A stretch of 43,441 bases of DNA from Pseudoxanthomonas sp. (GCA_017745195.1 JAGHZW010000022.1:21358-64798); one strand, 5' to 3'. Counted from the first letter of the stretch, positions 24,615 through 33,443 are shown. Made by a program: numbers and translations. The notes: generated by a model from the sequence alone, not told the origin.

Positions 24615-26180
24615 TCAGGACGGCAGCGCGGCGACGCGGGCGAGCACGTCGCGCAGGCACGCGTGCGGATCGTCCTGCATGCCTTCCGAACGCCAGGCCA
24701 CCACGCCGTCCGGGCGCACCAGCGAGCAACCGGACGGGGCGACGCCGAAGTGATGCTCGAATGGAGCCTCGCTCGGGAACACCACGTCTTCGCCGACCAG
24801 GACGACATCCAGCGCCATCGGAAGACCGTCGCCCACCTGTCGGGCCGCGTGCGCCCATCCGGCGTCCGCGGTGATCAGGGTGAACCGCCGGGTGAACAGG
24901 TCTACCGTCGAGAGCACCTGTTCGCCCTTGCGGATCCAGACGTGCGGTGCGCGCACGCCCGGCTGGCCGGCCCATGTTTCCGGTTCGGCCGCGGGTGGCA
25001 GGCCGGGGGCGGCGCCGATGACCGATGTCGAGCGCATCAGCTGGCCCAGCTCCATCGCGGTGCTGCTGTAGAGGGCTTCGTCGTGCAGGCGGTTGCCGAT
25101 CCAGCGCGCATGGTCGGGCCGGGCGAAAGTCTGCTGGTGGCGCAGCCAGCCGATCGGCCGGCGCTCGTCATCGTAGGTGTCGAGCAGCGCGGGCGAGGCG
25201 CCGTGGCGAAGCACCATCTGCAGCTTCCAGGCGAGGTTGTAGGCGTCGTCGATGCCGGTATTGGCGCCGAATCCGCCACGCGTGGGCGGCAGCTGGTGCG
25301 CGGCGTCGCCGGCGAGGAAGATGCGTCCTCTCGAATAGCGCTCGGCGATGCGGCCCGCCATGTCCCATCGACCGGTGGCGAGGATCTCGAAGGCCATCGG
25401 CCGCCCCAGCGCCCGGGTCACCGCAGCGTGCAGCTCGACATCGCTGCGCTCGCGATCGTCGTCGAACATCAGTACCCAGCGTCCATCGCCGTAGGTGGTG
25501 AGGAAGGCCTGCAGCTCCGGCTGCTCGATCTCGAACTGGCGGATGCCGCGATCCAGCCAGGCATCGGCCTCCGCGCAACGGAACAGCACGCTGCGCAGGG
25601 TGCGCAGGTGGCCCACGCCGCGGCGGGCGATGCCGAGCTGCTCGCGGATCGCGCTGTCGGCGCCGTCGGCGGCGACCAGGTAGCGGGCGCGCAACCCGTA
25701 TTCGCGGCCGCTGACGCGCTCGCGCACGCGCACGCTGACGCCTTCCCCGTCCTGCGCGAACGACAGCATTTCCACGCCGGGGCGCAGGTCGGCACCCAGT
25801 TCGCGCGCACGCTGCCGGAGCAGGGGCTCCAGCACGTCCTGGGCGATGGCCGCGCCGGTGCACGGCGACGACGTGCCGGACCAGGCCTCGGCCAGGGCTC
25901 CGGGTGTCCACGGTGTTTCGTCCTTCCATTCGCCGGACAGGCTTTCGACCCTGGCGCGACGCAGCCGCGTGCCGGGCGGCACCTGCGGGATGCGGTCGCC
26001 GAGTCCGACGGCGCGGAAGAATTCCAGGGTGTGTTCGGTGTAGCCGACGGCGCGCGGATGCGGCGAGCTGCCGGCGTGCTTCTCGATGACGGTCGCGGAA
26101 ACCCCGCGCCAGGCGAGGAAGACCGCCGCGGACAGGCCGACGAGGCTGCCGCCGATGATGAGGACTTCGGTGTCTTGCAT
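24615..26180 (-). CDS. FAD-dependent aromatic/polyketide hydroxylase
   Basis: This 521-residue class A flavoprotein monooxygenase (FAD_binding_3 family) should hydroxylate an aromatic ring using NAD(P)H and O2 in the cytoplasm. The N-terminal dinucleotide fold is VLIIGGSLVGLSAAVFLAWRG (residues 6-26) ending in an acidic EKH. The DG motif is YLVAADGADSAIREQLG and the GD motif is GRIFLAGDAAHQLPPTRGGFGANTGIDDAYNLAWKL. A C-terminal thioredoxin-like domain (about 395-521), found in phenol-hydroxylase and RdmE-like enzymes, is present. The start at 26180 lies next to the Rossmann fold; AAGGG is upstream. The frame stays open for 76 codons further upstream to 26408, so a longer product is possible but looks non-native. 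The substrate is unknown. The promoter with an operator-like repeat is listed separately. Confidence 0.9.
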   Translation of the reverse strand: MQDTEVLIIGGSLVGLSAAVFLAWRGVSATVIEKHAGSSPHPRAVGYTEHTLEFFRAVGLGDRIPQVPPGTRLRRARVESLSGEWKDETPWTPGALAEAWSGTSSPCTGAAIAQDVLEPLLRQRARELGADLRPGVEMLSFAQDGEGVSVRVRERVSGREYGLRARYLVAADGADSAIREQLGIARRGVGHLRTLRSVLFRCAEADAWLDRGIRQFEIEQPELQAFLTTYGDGRWVLMFDDDRERSDVELHAAVTRALGRPMAFEILATGRWDMAGRIAERYSRGRIFLAGDAAHQLPPTRGGFGANTGIDDAYNLAWKLQMVLRHGASPALLDTYDDERRPIGWLRHQQTFARPDHARWIGNRLHDEALYSSTAMELGQLMRSTSVIGAAPGLPPAAEPETWAGQPGVRAPHVWIRKGEQVLSTVDLFTRRFTLITADAGWAHAARQVGDGLPMALDVVLVGEDVVFPSEAPFEHHFGVAPSGCSLVRPDGVVAWRSEGMQDDPHACLRDVLARVAALPS

Positions 26181-26422
26181 GATGGATGGCCCTTGTTGTT
26201 CGTGCATTCGCACGCCAGGACGCATCGGCTTGCTGGACGGAGTGCCTGCGCTGCAGGCGGGGATGCCCGCCTGCCGGTACCGCCGGAACGACGACCAGAA
26301 AGCGGGATGCGCCCGCCTTCTGTCGTGGTCCGCGGCCCGGAAGGGCTGGATTGGGGCCTCCCGTGAAGCGGGAAGCTGACCGGGGCTCACCTGGAACCGG
26401 TCTGCCATTTTCGACGGCGTGG

Positions 26423-26451
26423 ATGCTAGCGAACCGATCGCGTTTGCTCAA
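26423..26451 (-). promoter_or_regulatory. Sigma-70 promoter of the FAD hydroxylase gene
   Basis: On the minus strand TTGAGC (26446-26451) and TAGCAT (26423-26428) are separated by exactly 17 bp. Each hexamer keeps four consensus bases. Transcription would start near 26415, giving a leader of about 235 nt before the start codon at 26180. Confidence 0.6.
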
Positions 26452-26455
26452 ACGC
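26440..26455. promoter_or_regulatory. Operator-like inverted repeat over the -35 box
   Basis: GCGTTTG (26440-26446) and CAAACGC (26449-26455) form a perfect 7-2-7 inverted repeat that covers the -35 element of the hydroxylase promoter. This is the typical place for a repressor site. No regulator gene lies next to it in the window. Confidence 0.5.
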
Positions 26456-26572
26456 GGTGGCCGACGGCGTTCAGGCACGGCGACCGCCGTGTCCCGAACC
26501 GTGCGGTGGGCGCGGCGATCGCCGGGTCACGCAGGGTGGCTGGAACATGTCCGCTGCCGGCGGACCGGTTCT

Positions 26573-26944
26573 TCATTCGCCGATGCGGACGATGCGCCGG
26601 CCGAACAGGATCGCATCCATCGAATAGGCCCCCGGGCCGAGCAGCGCCAGTGCGACGGCCGACAACAGATGGGCCGCTAGCGCGAGCGCCCGCGCGTCCG
26701 GCGTGGCCTGGACCAGGCTGACCAGCGCGCATGCGCCACCGAGCCAGGCGATCCACGACGTGAACAGTCCGAACACCAGCGCCAGCGCGGCAATTCCCGT
26801 GAGAAAGCCGGTCACCGGAGGCGGCAGCGGCAGGTCGGCCAGCGGATTGCACACCAGCATCCCCGCCAGTACTCCGAGCCGCAGCGCCATCAGGCCCCCG
26901 CCGGGCAGGCCTCGCGGGAAGAGCGGCATCAACGGTTGCATCAT
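26573..26944 (-). CDS. DoxX-like small membrane protein
   Basis: This 123-residue protein has three to four hydrophobic segments (about 18-36, 44-72, 78-103). It ends with GPGAYSMDAILFGRRIVRI, a C-terminal signature common in DoxX-family proteins of xanthomonads and relatives. DoxX proteins are membrane proteins linked to redox or thiol stress in some bacteria; a precise function cannot be claimed. Two ATG codons open the frame at 26944 and 26941, and the ribosome site is not clear. The gene is divergent from the reg_prop sensor kinase, with 134 bp between them that carry a striking inverted repeat, so shared control is plausible. Confidence 0.75.
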   Translation of the reverse strand: MMQPLMPLFPRGLPGGGLMALRLGVLAGMLVCNPLADLPLPPPVTGFLTGIAALALVFGLFTSWIAWLGGACALVSLVQATPDARALALAAHLLSAVALALLGPGAYSMDAILFGRRIVRIGE

Positions 26945-26999
26945 CGACAGGCGCCGGAAGAGGCTTGATGCCTATCCCAGCCGAAGACCGGTTGCGGGC

Positions 27000-27021
27000 G
27001 CCTCCCCAAATTGGGGGAGGC
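27000..27021. promoter_or_regulatory. Inverted repeat in the divergent DoxX/kinase promoter region
   Basis: GCCTCCCC (27000-27007) and GGGGAGGC (27014-27021) are perfect 8-bp arms around the A/T-rich spacer AAATTG. The site lies 55 bp from the DoxX-like start and 57 bp from the kinase start. It has the shape of a binding site for a dimeric regulator. A terminator is excluded by the divergent layout. Confidence 0.55.
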
Positions 27022-27078
27022 ACCGCGATCGTGCCGGCCGCATGAATAAGCGATCGCGAAAACCGGGGGAGCGAAGGC

Positions 27079-30000
27079 GTGTCGACGGGTTCGGCTTGCG
27101 CGCGTTGGAGGCGGTACCTGTTCGGGCCGATCTGCTTCCTGCTCTGGCTGCAGGCGCCGGCCGGGATCGCCGCGCCATGGGAGATGGCGGAATACCACCG
27201 CAGCTCATGGACCCAGCGCGACGGCGCTCCGCCGGACATCTGGGCCCTGGCCCAGGACCGCGGCGGCACGCTGTGGCTGGGCACGGGAATCGGCCTGTAC
27301 CGCTTCGACGGAATCCGCTTCGAGCGCTACAACCCGCCTCAGGGGCACGGCTTCGCCTCCAGCAACATCACCGCACTGCTCGGCGACACGCATGGACGGT
27401 TGTGGATCGGCTTCTATCCCGGCGGCATCAGCATGCTGGAAGACGGTCGGCTTGTGCACTACCCACCGTCGCCGCAGCTGCCGTCGTCGCTGGTGATGCG
27501 GATCGTCGAAGACCACGCCGGCAAGATCTGGGTCGCGTCATTCACCGGGCTCTACCGCTTCGATGGGCGTGCCTGGCGGCGCATCGGTGCCGAGATGGGC
27601 TATACCTCCGAGGTGGCCGACGACGTGATGGTCGACGCGCAGGGCACCCTGTGGGTGGCGACGGGCACGACCGTGATGAAGCTGCCGCCCGGCGCGACGC
27701 GATTCATCCCGACCGGTATCGCCACGGGCATCTACGCCTCGCTGCTGGAAACGCCTGGTGGCGCGCTATGGGTGTCCGACGGCACCCACGGCACGCGCTC
27801 GCTGTCGTTGCAGGCACCCGAACGGGCGCGCGTATACGGCTTCGGCCATTTCGCGAGCATGCGGCTGGACCGCAACGGTGCGCTGTGGGGCACCGACCGG
27901 CGCAAGGGCGGCGTGGTGCGGGTGCCGGCACTGGATGGATTCGCCCCCGGCCATGTGCTGCGCGAGGAAGACGTGGCCGCGATCATCCGCAAGCGCGACG
28001 GCCTGGCCTCGGACCGCGCGATTCCCGTGCTGGCCGATCGCGAAGGCAACATCTGGGTCGGCACCAACATGGGGCTGCACCGCTTCCGTCCGAGCAGCGT
28101 GCAGATGCTGCAGGACGAACGGCTCAGCCAGAACGATGTCTTCGGCATGGCGTTCTCGCCGGCGCTTGGCCTGCTGGTGTCGAGCGAGCGGCAACTGTAC
28201 CGGGTCGACGGCCATGGCCTGACCCTGCTCGCGGAGACCACCGGCAGGCGGATCTACGCGATCCAGGCCGCCGGGGCGATGGCGTACGTGTATGCATGGG
28301 ACAACGTGTACCGCTACTCGAGCGAAGGCCTGCGCACGCTGGACCTGCCGGACACGGGGACCCTGGGGGCGGTCACCGGCGACGGCGCCTCGGGCCTGCT
28401 GGTGATGTTCAAGGACCGGGGCCTGTACCACTACGACGGCGAGGACTGGAGCCGCGTCGGCGCCGGTGCCATTCCCGTGCACGGCGTGACCGCCCTGTTG
28501 CGCGACGCGGACGGCTCGCTGTGGATCGGTTACAACGGCAGCCGCATCGTGCACTGGCACGACGGCACGCTGCGCAGCTTCGGGGCGCGCGAAGGGCTGG
28601 ACATCGGCACGGTGTCGGCGCTGGCGCGGGTCGGCGATGGCGTGCTCGCCGGCGGCGAAAGCGGCGTGGCCCTGCTGCGTGACGGAACCGTGCAGCCCCT
28701 GCATGCGTCGGACCGGAACCGCCTCAACGGCATCACCGGCATCCACATGGCCGCCGGCGGCGACGTCTGGATCAACGGCATCAACGGCGTGCTGCACGTG
28801 CCAGGCGAGGTGGTGGCCAAGGTTGCGCAGGGCGGCTACCTCGATGGCCGGCTTTATGACACCGCCGACGGTCTGCTCGGCATCGCCCAGCAGTCGGCGC
28901 TGATGTCCACGATCGTGGCCGACGGCGAGGGCCGCCTCTGGTTCTCCACCAACCAGGGCCTGGCGATGATCGACCCGCGCAAGCCCTACTACAACCCGGT
29001 GGTGCCGACCGTCAGCATCCAGGGCCTGGCGGCCGGGGCGATCGAGCATGCGCCGACGGGCACGCGCGAATTCGCACCGGGCACGCGCGACATCCAGATC
29101 CGTTACGCCGCCAGCAGCCTGGCCTATCCGGAGCGGGTGCGCTTCCGCTACCGGCTGGACGGCTTCGACGAGGCGTGGCAGGACGCCGGCAACCGCCGCG
29201 TCGCCTACTACACGAACCTGGGGCCGGGCGATTACCGCTTCCGGGTGCAGGCCGCGAACGAAAGCGGTGTGTGGAGCGCGGAGAACGCGACCCTGGCGTT
29301 CTCGGTCGCGCCGCGCTTCATCCAGACCTGGTGGTTCGTGGCGCTGTGCGCGATCGCCCTGGGCGCGCTGGTCTATGCCGCGTACCTGCTGCGCCTGCGC
29401 GGCATTTCCCAGCGCATGCACATGCGCTTCGAGGAGCGCCATCGCGAGCGCGAACGCATCGCCCGCGAACTGCACGACACGCTGCTGCAGAGCTTCCAGG
29501 GCCTGCTGCTGCGCTTCCAGGCCGTCGCCAGCCGCCTGCCCGGACAGGACCCGGTGCGCGCCGCGCTCGAACAGGCGATGGACCGCGGCGAAGAGGCCAT
29601 CAACGAGGGCCGCGAGCGGGTGCACTCGCTGCGGCTGGCCGAGGCTTCCGTCCAGGAAGCGTTGCCGGAAGCATTCGCCCGCATCGGCGGCGAGCTGGCG
29701 CAGCTGCACCCGGTCGCGTTCGGCGTGATCGTGGAAGGCCGGCTGCCGCCACTGGACGCGGTGGTGCGCGACGAAATCTACTGGATCGGACGCGAGGCGC
29801 TGTGCAACGCATTCCGGCATGCGGATGCGGGCCGGATCGACGTGGAGATTTCCAGCGCGGCCGGCAATGTCGTCTTCCGCTTCCGCGACGACGGCTGCGG
29901 CATCGGCGAGGACGTGCAGCGCCAGGGCGCCCGCGCCGGCCACTGGGGCCTGTCCGGGATGCGCGAGCGCGCCGCGGACATCGGCGCGGAACTGCGCATC

Positions 30001-30120
30001 TGGAGTGGGCCCGGCATCGGCACCGAAGTGGAACTGATGGTCGCGCGTGGCGCGAACGAGCGCGTGCGGCGGACCCGGCGCGTATTCGCGGACAAGCCTG
30101 CGGGGAAGCCTGCGGCCTGA
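27079..30120 (+). CDS. Hybrid-propeller sensor histidine kinase 1 (reg_prop, Y_Y_Y, HisKA_3)
   Basis: This 1013-residue membrane sensor has a signal/anchor segment at about 12-32. A long propeller made of reg_prop repeats follows (about 45-640; LWLGTGIGLYRFDG, LWIGFYPGGI, IWVGTNMGLHRF). A Y_Y_Y domain (about 655-745; RFRYRLDGFDEAW and LGPGDYRFRVQA) leads to a transmembrane helix (about 750-775). The HisKA_3 segment is ERIARELHDTLLQSFQGLL, with phospho-acceptor H799. The HATPase_c domain is EALCNAFRHA, RDDGCGIGE and HWGLSGMRERA. The propeller should face the periplasm and bind an unknown ligand. The start is GTG at 27079 behind GGGGGAG/GAAGG. No receiver domain is fused; the NarL-type regulator at 38907-39536 is the nearest DNA-binding candidate partner. 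Confidence 0.92.
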   Translation: MSTGSACARWRRYLFGPICFLLWLQAPAGIAAPWEMAEYHRSSWTQRDGAPPDIWALAQDRGGTLWLGTGIGLYRFDGIRFERYNPPQGHGFASSNITALLGDTHGRLWIGFYPGGISMLEDGRLVHYPPSPQLPSSLVMRIVEDHAGKIWVASFTGLYRFDGRAWRRIGAEMGYTSEVADDVMVDAQGTLWVATGTTVMKLPPGATRFIPTGIATGIYASLLETPGGALWVSDGTHGTRSLSLQAPERARVYGFGHFASMRLDRNGALWGTDRRKGGVVRVPALDGFAPGHVLREEDVAAIIRKRDGLASDRAIPVLADREGNIWVGTNMGLHRFRPSSVQMLQDERLSQNDVFGMAFSPALGLLVSSERQLYRVDGHGLTLLAETTGRRIYAIQAAGAMAYVYAWDNVYRYSSEGLRTLDLPDTGTLGAVTGDGASGLLVMFKDRGLYHYDGEDWSRVGAGAIPVHGVTALLRDADGSLWIGYNGSRIVHWHDGTLRSFGAREGLDIGTVSALARVGDGVLAGGESGVALLRDGTVQPLHASDRNRLNGITGIHMAAGGDVWINGINGVLHVPGEVVAKVAQGGYLDGRLYDTADGLLGIAQQSALMSTIVADGEGRLWFSTNQGLAMIDPRKPYYNPVVPTVSIQGLAAGAIEHAPTGTREFAPGTRDIQIRYAASSLAYPERVRFRYRLDGFDEAWQDAGNRRVAYYTNLGPGDYRFRVQAANESGVWSAENATLAFSVAPRFIQTWWFVALCAIALGALVYAAYLLRLRGISQRMHMRFEERHRERERIARELHDTLLQSFQGLLLRFQAVASRLPGQDPVRAALEQAMDRGEEAINEGRERVHSLRLAEASVQEALPEAFARIGGELAQLHPVAFGVIVEGRLPPLDAVVRDEIYWIGREALCNAFRHADAGRIDVEISSAAGNVVFRFRDDGCGIGEDVQRQGARAGHWGLSGMRERAADIGAELRIWSGPGIGTEVELMVARGANERVRRTRRVFADKPAGKPAA

Positions 30121-30344
30121 CCGGCGGATCGCGTCCGATCCACATGCCGGGTGCTTCGCGGACGCCACGGGAGCGCCGGTCACGGGGCCCGGGCCACTTC
30201 CGGTGGCTTCCACATTCCGTCGAGGATGGCCAGCCCCGGGTCGGCACCGCGCCGTGGCAACTCCCCGTTGGCCGGTAGCCATGGCACCCGGCGTTAGCCT
30301 GGAGATCGAGCCGCGCCGCCGGCTCGAACCAGGCGAGGTGGGCA

Positions 30345-32150
30345 ATGAGCGACGAACGCACGCCCGCGGAGATCGCGAGCAACTATCCGCCGCGCAAGTC
30401 CAGCATGGTGCGCGCGTGCACCACGCCGGTCATCGGGGCGCCCCACGAATGGCTGTTCGACGAAGTGACGGCCGAGCTGCTGGCGTGCCTCAACGCACCG
30501 GGTCTCACCCGCGAAAGCCTGTTCACCACGTTCCGCGACACGGCCGGCGCGTTCGCCTCGCCATCGATGCGCAACCAGGGCAAGGGGCGTTTCTTCCGCG
30601 GGCCGAACGCGAAGGCGGCCACGCGCCTTGCGGCGGCGCGCCCGCAAAGCTGGCTCGACGTGCTGCGCGTACGTGACGTCGGCCCGGACATGTTCTACGA
30701 CATGTTCGCGATGATGCTGGTGCGCTGGGTGCACCGCTTCGGCGAAAGCCTGCCGGTGTTCATTGCCGCCGACGGCACGCCGCTCGATGGCGTGGACATC
30801 AAGGTCTATCCGAGTCCGGCCACCGGTTCGCCGGTGATCGTGAACGTGCGCCAGGGCATCGGCTTCGATGCCGCGACCGATGGCGTCTTCGCGTTCCCGG
30901 CCATCGGCGAATACATCCTTGCGACGGCAACGGCGTCCATCCGGGTGGAGGTGCCGGTGGCCACGCCGGTCACGCGCGTCGGGATCGGCTCGCCGGGCGC
31001 GCTCACGGTATTCCACGATCCGGAGATCGTGTCGCTGTCCGTCCATCCGGCCAAGGACGCGTACGCGGCCAAGCATGCGCAAGGCGGAGACACGTACGAC
31101 AAGGACGGCAACGTGTGCGGCTCGTGCGACAAGTTCTCCTTCGTGAAGCAGGAAGACATCGAGGCACCGGCGGTGCTCGCCGTGGCGGCCGACCCCGCGT
31201 CCGACCGGACCGTGCTCACGGGGCTTGTGCCGGGACACTACGTGATCGCGGGGTACTCCAGTGACGGCATCATCATCACCACCGTGCGCGACGTGGTGAT
31301 GGACTACGCGAGCCTGCGCGAGATCGGCCTGGACCACGGCTTCGATCTGTCGCGGCTCGAGGTCGAGCCGCCCACCAGGGCGTTCCTGCAGGGCAACATC
31401 GTGCAGCAGCACCAGGAGGACACCAACTGGTGCGGCCTGTATGCGCTGGCGCATGCGTTCAGCTACTGGGCGCCGGTGCGCTACAACCCGATGGGCGACA
31501 ACGGGCAATGGCTGGGCGAGCATGTCAAGGACGGCTGGACCTCCACGTGGCTGCATTCGCTGCTGCTCTACGCGAGCTTCGGCCTGATCCCGGCGGCGGT
31601 ATCGCTGTTCACCGACGACCCGTCGCCGGGAACGCTGCAGGAGACGATGACGCTGGGCGCGCGCTATTTCGGTTTCTCCTACCAGGGCTACTCGTACGAG
31701 TCGCTGGGCAAGGACGAGGCGCTCAAGCAGCTCAAGCGATGGATCCACGCCGGCGTGCCCGTCATCGTCACCGTCGACGAGCGCATGGACGAAGGTGAGG
31801 GGCACTGGAGCTCCGAGCATTACAAGGTGCTGGTCGGCTATGACGACCACGCGCACTACCGGTACGCCGACGACGATGGCATCGAGCATATCGCCGACGG
31901 GGCGTTCTACTTCCAGAATTCCGGAGGCCAGGGCGAGACGCGCCCGGATCCGGATTCGGTCAGCGCCGAGCTGCGCGAGGACCACGACGACTACAACCGG
32001 GTGCCCACCGGCAACGAGGCCGATTCGTACACGGTGTTCTGGAAGAAATGGGAGACCGGGGGCATCCCGACCTTCAGCGATTCGTTCTGGTGCCTGCCTA
32101 TCTACCCGGTGGACTTCATCAAGGCGTTCTCGCCCGACCCGGATGCGTGA
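30345..32150 (+). CDS. Unrecognised protein with papain-like (C39-like) C-terminal domain
   Basis: This 601-residue protein has no signal peptide or membrane segment. I do not recognise residues 1-340. They contain a carboxypeptidase-regulatory-like stretch (FIAADGTPLDGVDIKVYPSP, about 145-165) and a CGSC pair (C258, C261). The C-terminal third looks like a papain-fold cysteine peptidase: QEDTNWCGLYALAHAFSYW places Q357 six residues before C363, the papain oxyanion-Gln/Cys spacing. SEHYKVLVGYDD (H492) followed by YRYADDDG (D509-511) gives a possible His/Asp. The start has GAGGTG six bases upstream. It lies 224 nt after kinase 1 on the same strand. It could be a peptidase, transglutaminase-like enzyme or effector; activity is inferred only from motifs. 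Confidence 0.7.
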   Translation: MSDERTPAEIASNYPPRKSSMVRACTTPVIGAPHEWLFDEVTAELLACLNAPGLTRESLFTTFRDTAGAFASPSMRNQGKGRFFRGPNAKAATRLAAARPQSWLDVLRVRDVGPDMFYDMFAMMLVRWVHRFGESLPVFIAADGTPLDGVDIKVYPSPATGSPVIVNVRQGIGFDAATDGVFAFPAIGEYILATATASIRVEVPVATPVTRVGIGSPGALTVFHDPEIVSLSVHPAKDAYAAKHAQGGDTYDKDGNVCGSCDKFSFVKQEDIEAPAVLAVAADPASDRTVLTGLVPGHYVIAGYSSDGIIITTVRDVVMDYASLREIGLDHGFDLSRLEVEPPTRAFLQGNIVQQHQEDTNWCGLYALAHAFSYWAPVRYNPMGDNGQWLGEHVKDGWTSTWLHSLLLYASFGLIPAAVSLFTDDPSPGTLQETMTLGARYFGFSYQGYSYESLGKDEALKQLKRWIHAGVPVIVTVDERMDEGEGHWSSEHYKVLVGYDDHAHYRYADDDGIEHIADGAFYFQNSGGQGETRPDPDSVSAELREDHDDYNRVPTGNEADSYTVFWKKWETGGIPTFSDSFWCLPIYPVDFIKAFSPDPDA

Positions 32151-32370
32151 GCGGATCAGGGCGCGGTGACCGCCCGTGAAGCGCGGAAGGCCGTCCGGCT
32201 GTCCCGCGCTGGAACTGCGTACGGGCAGGGATCAAGCCGGTGGGTGGGATGGGCCCAGCGCGTTGGCCCGGCCCGTTGGCGCGCACGCCAGTTCCGGGCA
32301 GCTCCCGCGCAGGCAGGCAGACGGGCGGCGCGGTCCGGCGGTTGCGCGGTGAGCGCGGCGTGAAATCGCC

Positions 32371-32379
32371 TGCTAGATT
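32371..32379 (+). promoter_or_regulatory. Extended -10 promoter at the GAF gene start
   Basis: TGCTAGATT is a TGn-extended -10 element (TAGATT at 32374-32379). It ends six bases before the GAF gene ATG, so transcription should start at or within a base or two of that ATG. No -35 match and no ribosome binding site are visible. Confidence 0.5.
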
Positions 32380-32385
32380 GCGCCC

Positions 32386-33219
32386 ATGGACGAACACTTC
32401 GATCCGTTCCATCCCCAGGTCGCGGGCTTCGACCTGCCGCCGGTCGAGCTGGAGGCCACCCGGCAGACCCTGGTCGCCCTGCTGGATGGCACGCCGGCGC
32501 GGAGCTGGAAGGCGGTGTTCGCTCCGCTCGCCGAGCTGTTCCGCGAGCAGCAGCAGCTGGACGAGGTGCGCCTGGTGGGGCGCGTGCTGAGCCTGAGTGG
32601 CCGCATCGCCAACGCCCGCGCACTGGCGGCCGAGACCAAGGCACTGCTCCACCGCGTATCCCGCCAATGCATGCAGCAGCGGCTTACCGCCATGGATGCC
32701 CTCGACGATCACCAGGGCCGGGGCGCGCTGCCAGCGGGCACGCCGGACCAGGTGCTGTTGCGCGACCTGGCCAGCGTGGCCGCCGTGCCCGGCCTGCATT
32801 CGCTGCTCGAAGCGGTCGCGCATGCCTCCGGCATGCGCCTGGCCGCGGTGGCGCGCATCACCGACGAGCGCTGGACCGCCGCTGCCGTGTACGACCAGAT
32901 CGACTTCGGCCTGCGCCCCGGCCAGGACCTGGAACTGGAAACCACGATCTGCAACGAGATCCGCCAGAACCCGCGCACCGTGCATTTCAACCGGGCCAGC
33001 ACGCACCCGGTGTATGCCGGGCATCCGACGCCGGCCATGTACGGCTTCGAGAGCTACATATCGACGCCGATCCTGCGCCCGGACGGGTCGTTCTTCGGCA
33101 CGCTGTTCGCGCTGGACCCGGAACCGTCCCTGCTGGACGAAGCGACGGTGCGCGCGGTGGAGACGTTCGCCGCCACCATCGGCCGCGAACTCGCGCCGCC
33201 GCCGGCCGTCGCGGGCTGA
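32386..33219 (+). CDS. GAF-domain protein, probably from a leaderless mRNA
   Basis: This 277-residue soluble protein has an N-terminal helical region (1-115, rich in L, A, E and Q). A GAF domain follows at about 125-270, with LHSLLEAVAHASGMRLAAVARI at the start and ESYISTPILRPDGSFFGTLFALDPEP in the core, then a C-terminal FAATIGREL helix. GAF domains bind small molecules or hold chromophores. No output domain is attached, so it probably works with another signalling protein, such as the single-domain receiver 224 nt downstream. A C948-like chromophore motif is not evident. The ATG has no Shine-Dalgarno sequence, and an extended -10 promoter sits directly in front. Confidence 0.8.
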   Translation: MDEHFDPFHPQVAGFDLPPVELEATRQTLVALLDGTPARSWKAVFAPLAELFREQQQLDEVRLVGRVLSLSGRIANARALAAETKALLHRVSRQCMQQRLTAMDALDDHQGRGALPAGTPDQVLLRDLASVAAVPGLHSLLEAVAHASGMRLAAVARITDERWTAAAVYDQIDFGLRPGQDLELETTICNEIRQNPRTVHFNRASTHPVYAGHPTPAMYGFESYISTPILRPDGSFFGTLFALDPEPSLLDEATVRAVETFAATIGRELAPPPAVAG

Positions 33220-33227
33220 CCGTTGCA

Positions 33228-33249
33228 CGAGGCCTTGATCAAGGCCTCG
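33228..33249. terminator. Perfect 22-bp palindrome after the GAF gene
   Basis: CGAGGCCTTGA (33228-33238) is followed immediately by its reverse complement (33239-33249). As RNA it forms a 9-bp stem with a GATC loop, eight bases past the GAF stop codon. No T-run follows. It may be a terminator or a protein-binding palindrome; the position favours a terminator. Confidence 0.45.
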
Positions 33250-33443
33250 CGAGGTGACGCCGGCTTGCGAACCCGATGCCCGCGCTGGCCATGGCGCGGC
33301 TTGCCGCTGGAGTGTGGTCATCCGCCGGCCGTGCAGCGGGCCAGGCTCGACCCGGCCACGCTCCTGTCCGTGCGTTGACGCTTAACGGATTTCCCACCTT
33401 TTGCGGAGTAGCTTCTGATCCGCCAAATCCACAGGGCCGGCTA

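Larger units (their letters stand above)
26181..26572. other. Intergenic region with the hydroxylase leader
   Basis: This stretch of 392 bases lies between the hydroxylase start and the DoxX-like gene stop, both on the minus strand. It contains the promoter and inverted repeat listed above and a long leader. The part 26456-26572 holds a small GTCCGC/GCGGAC hairpin (about 26549-26565) just after the DoxX-like gene. No further gene is supported. Confidence 0.5.
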
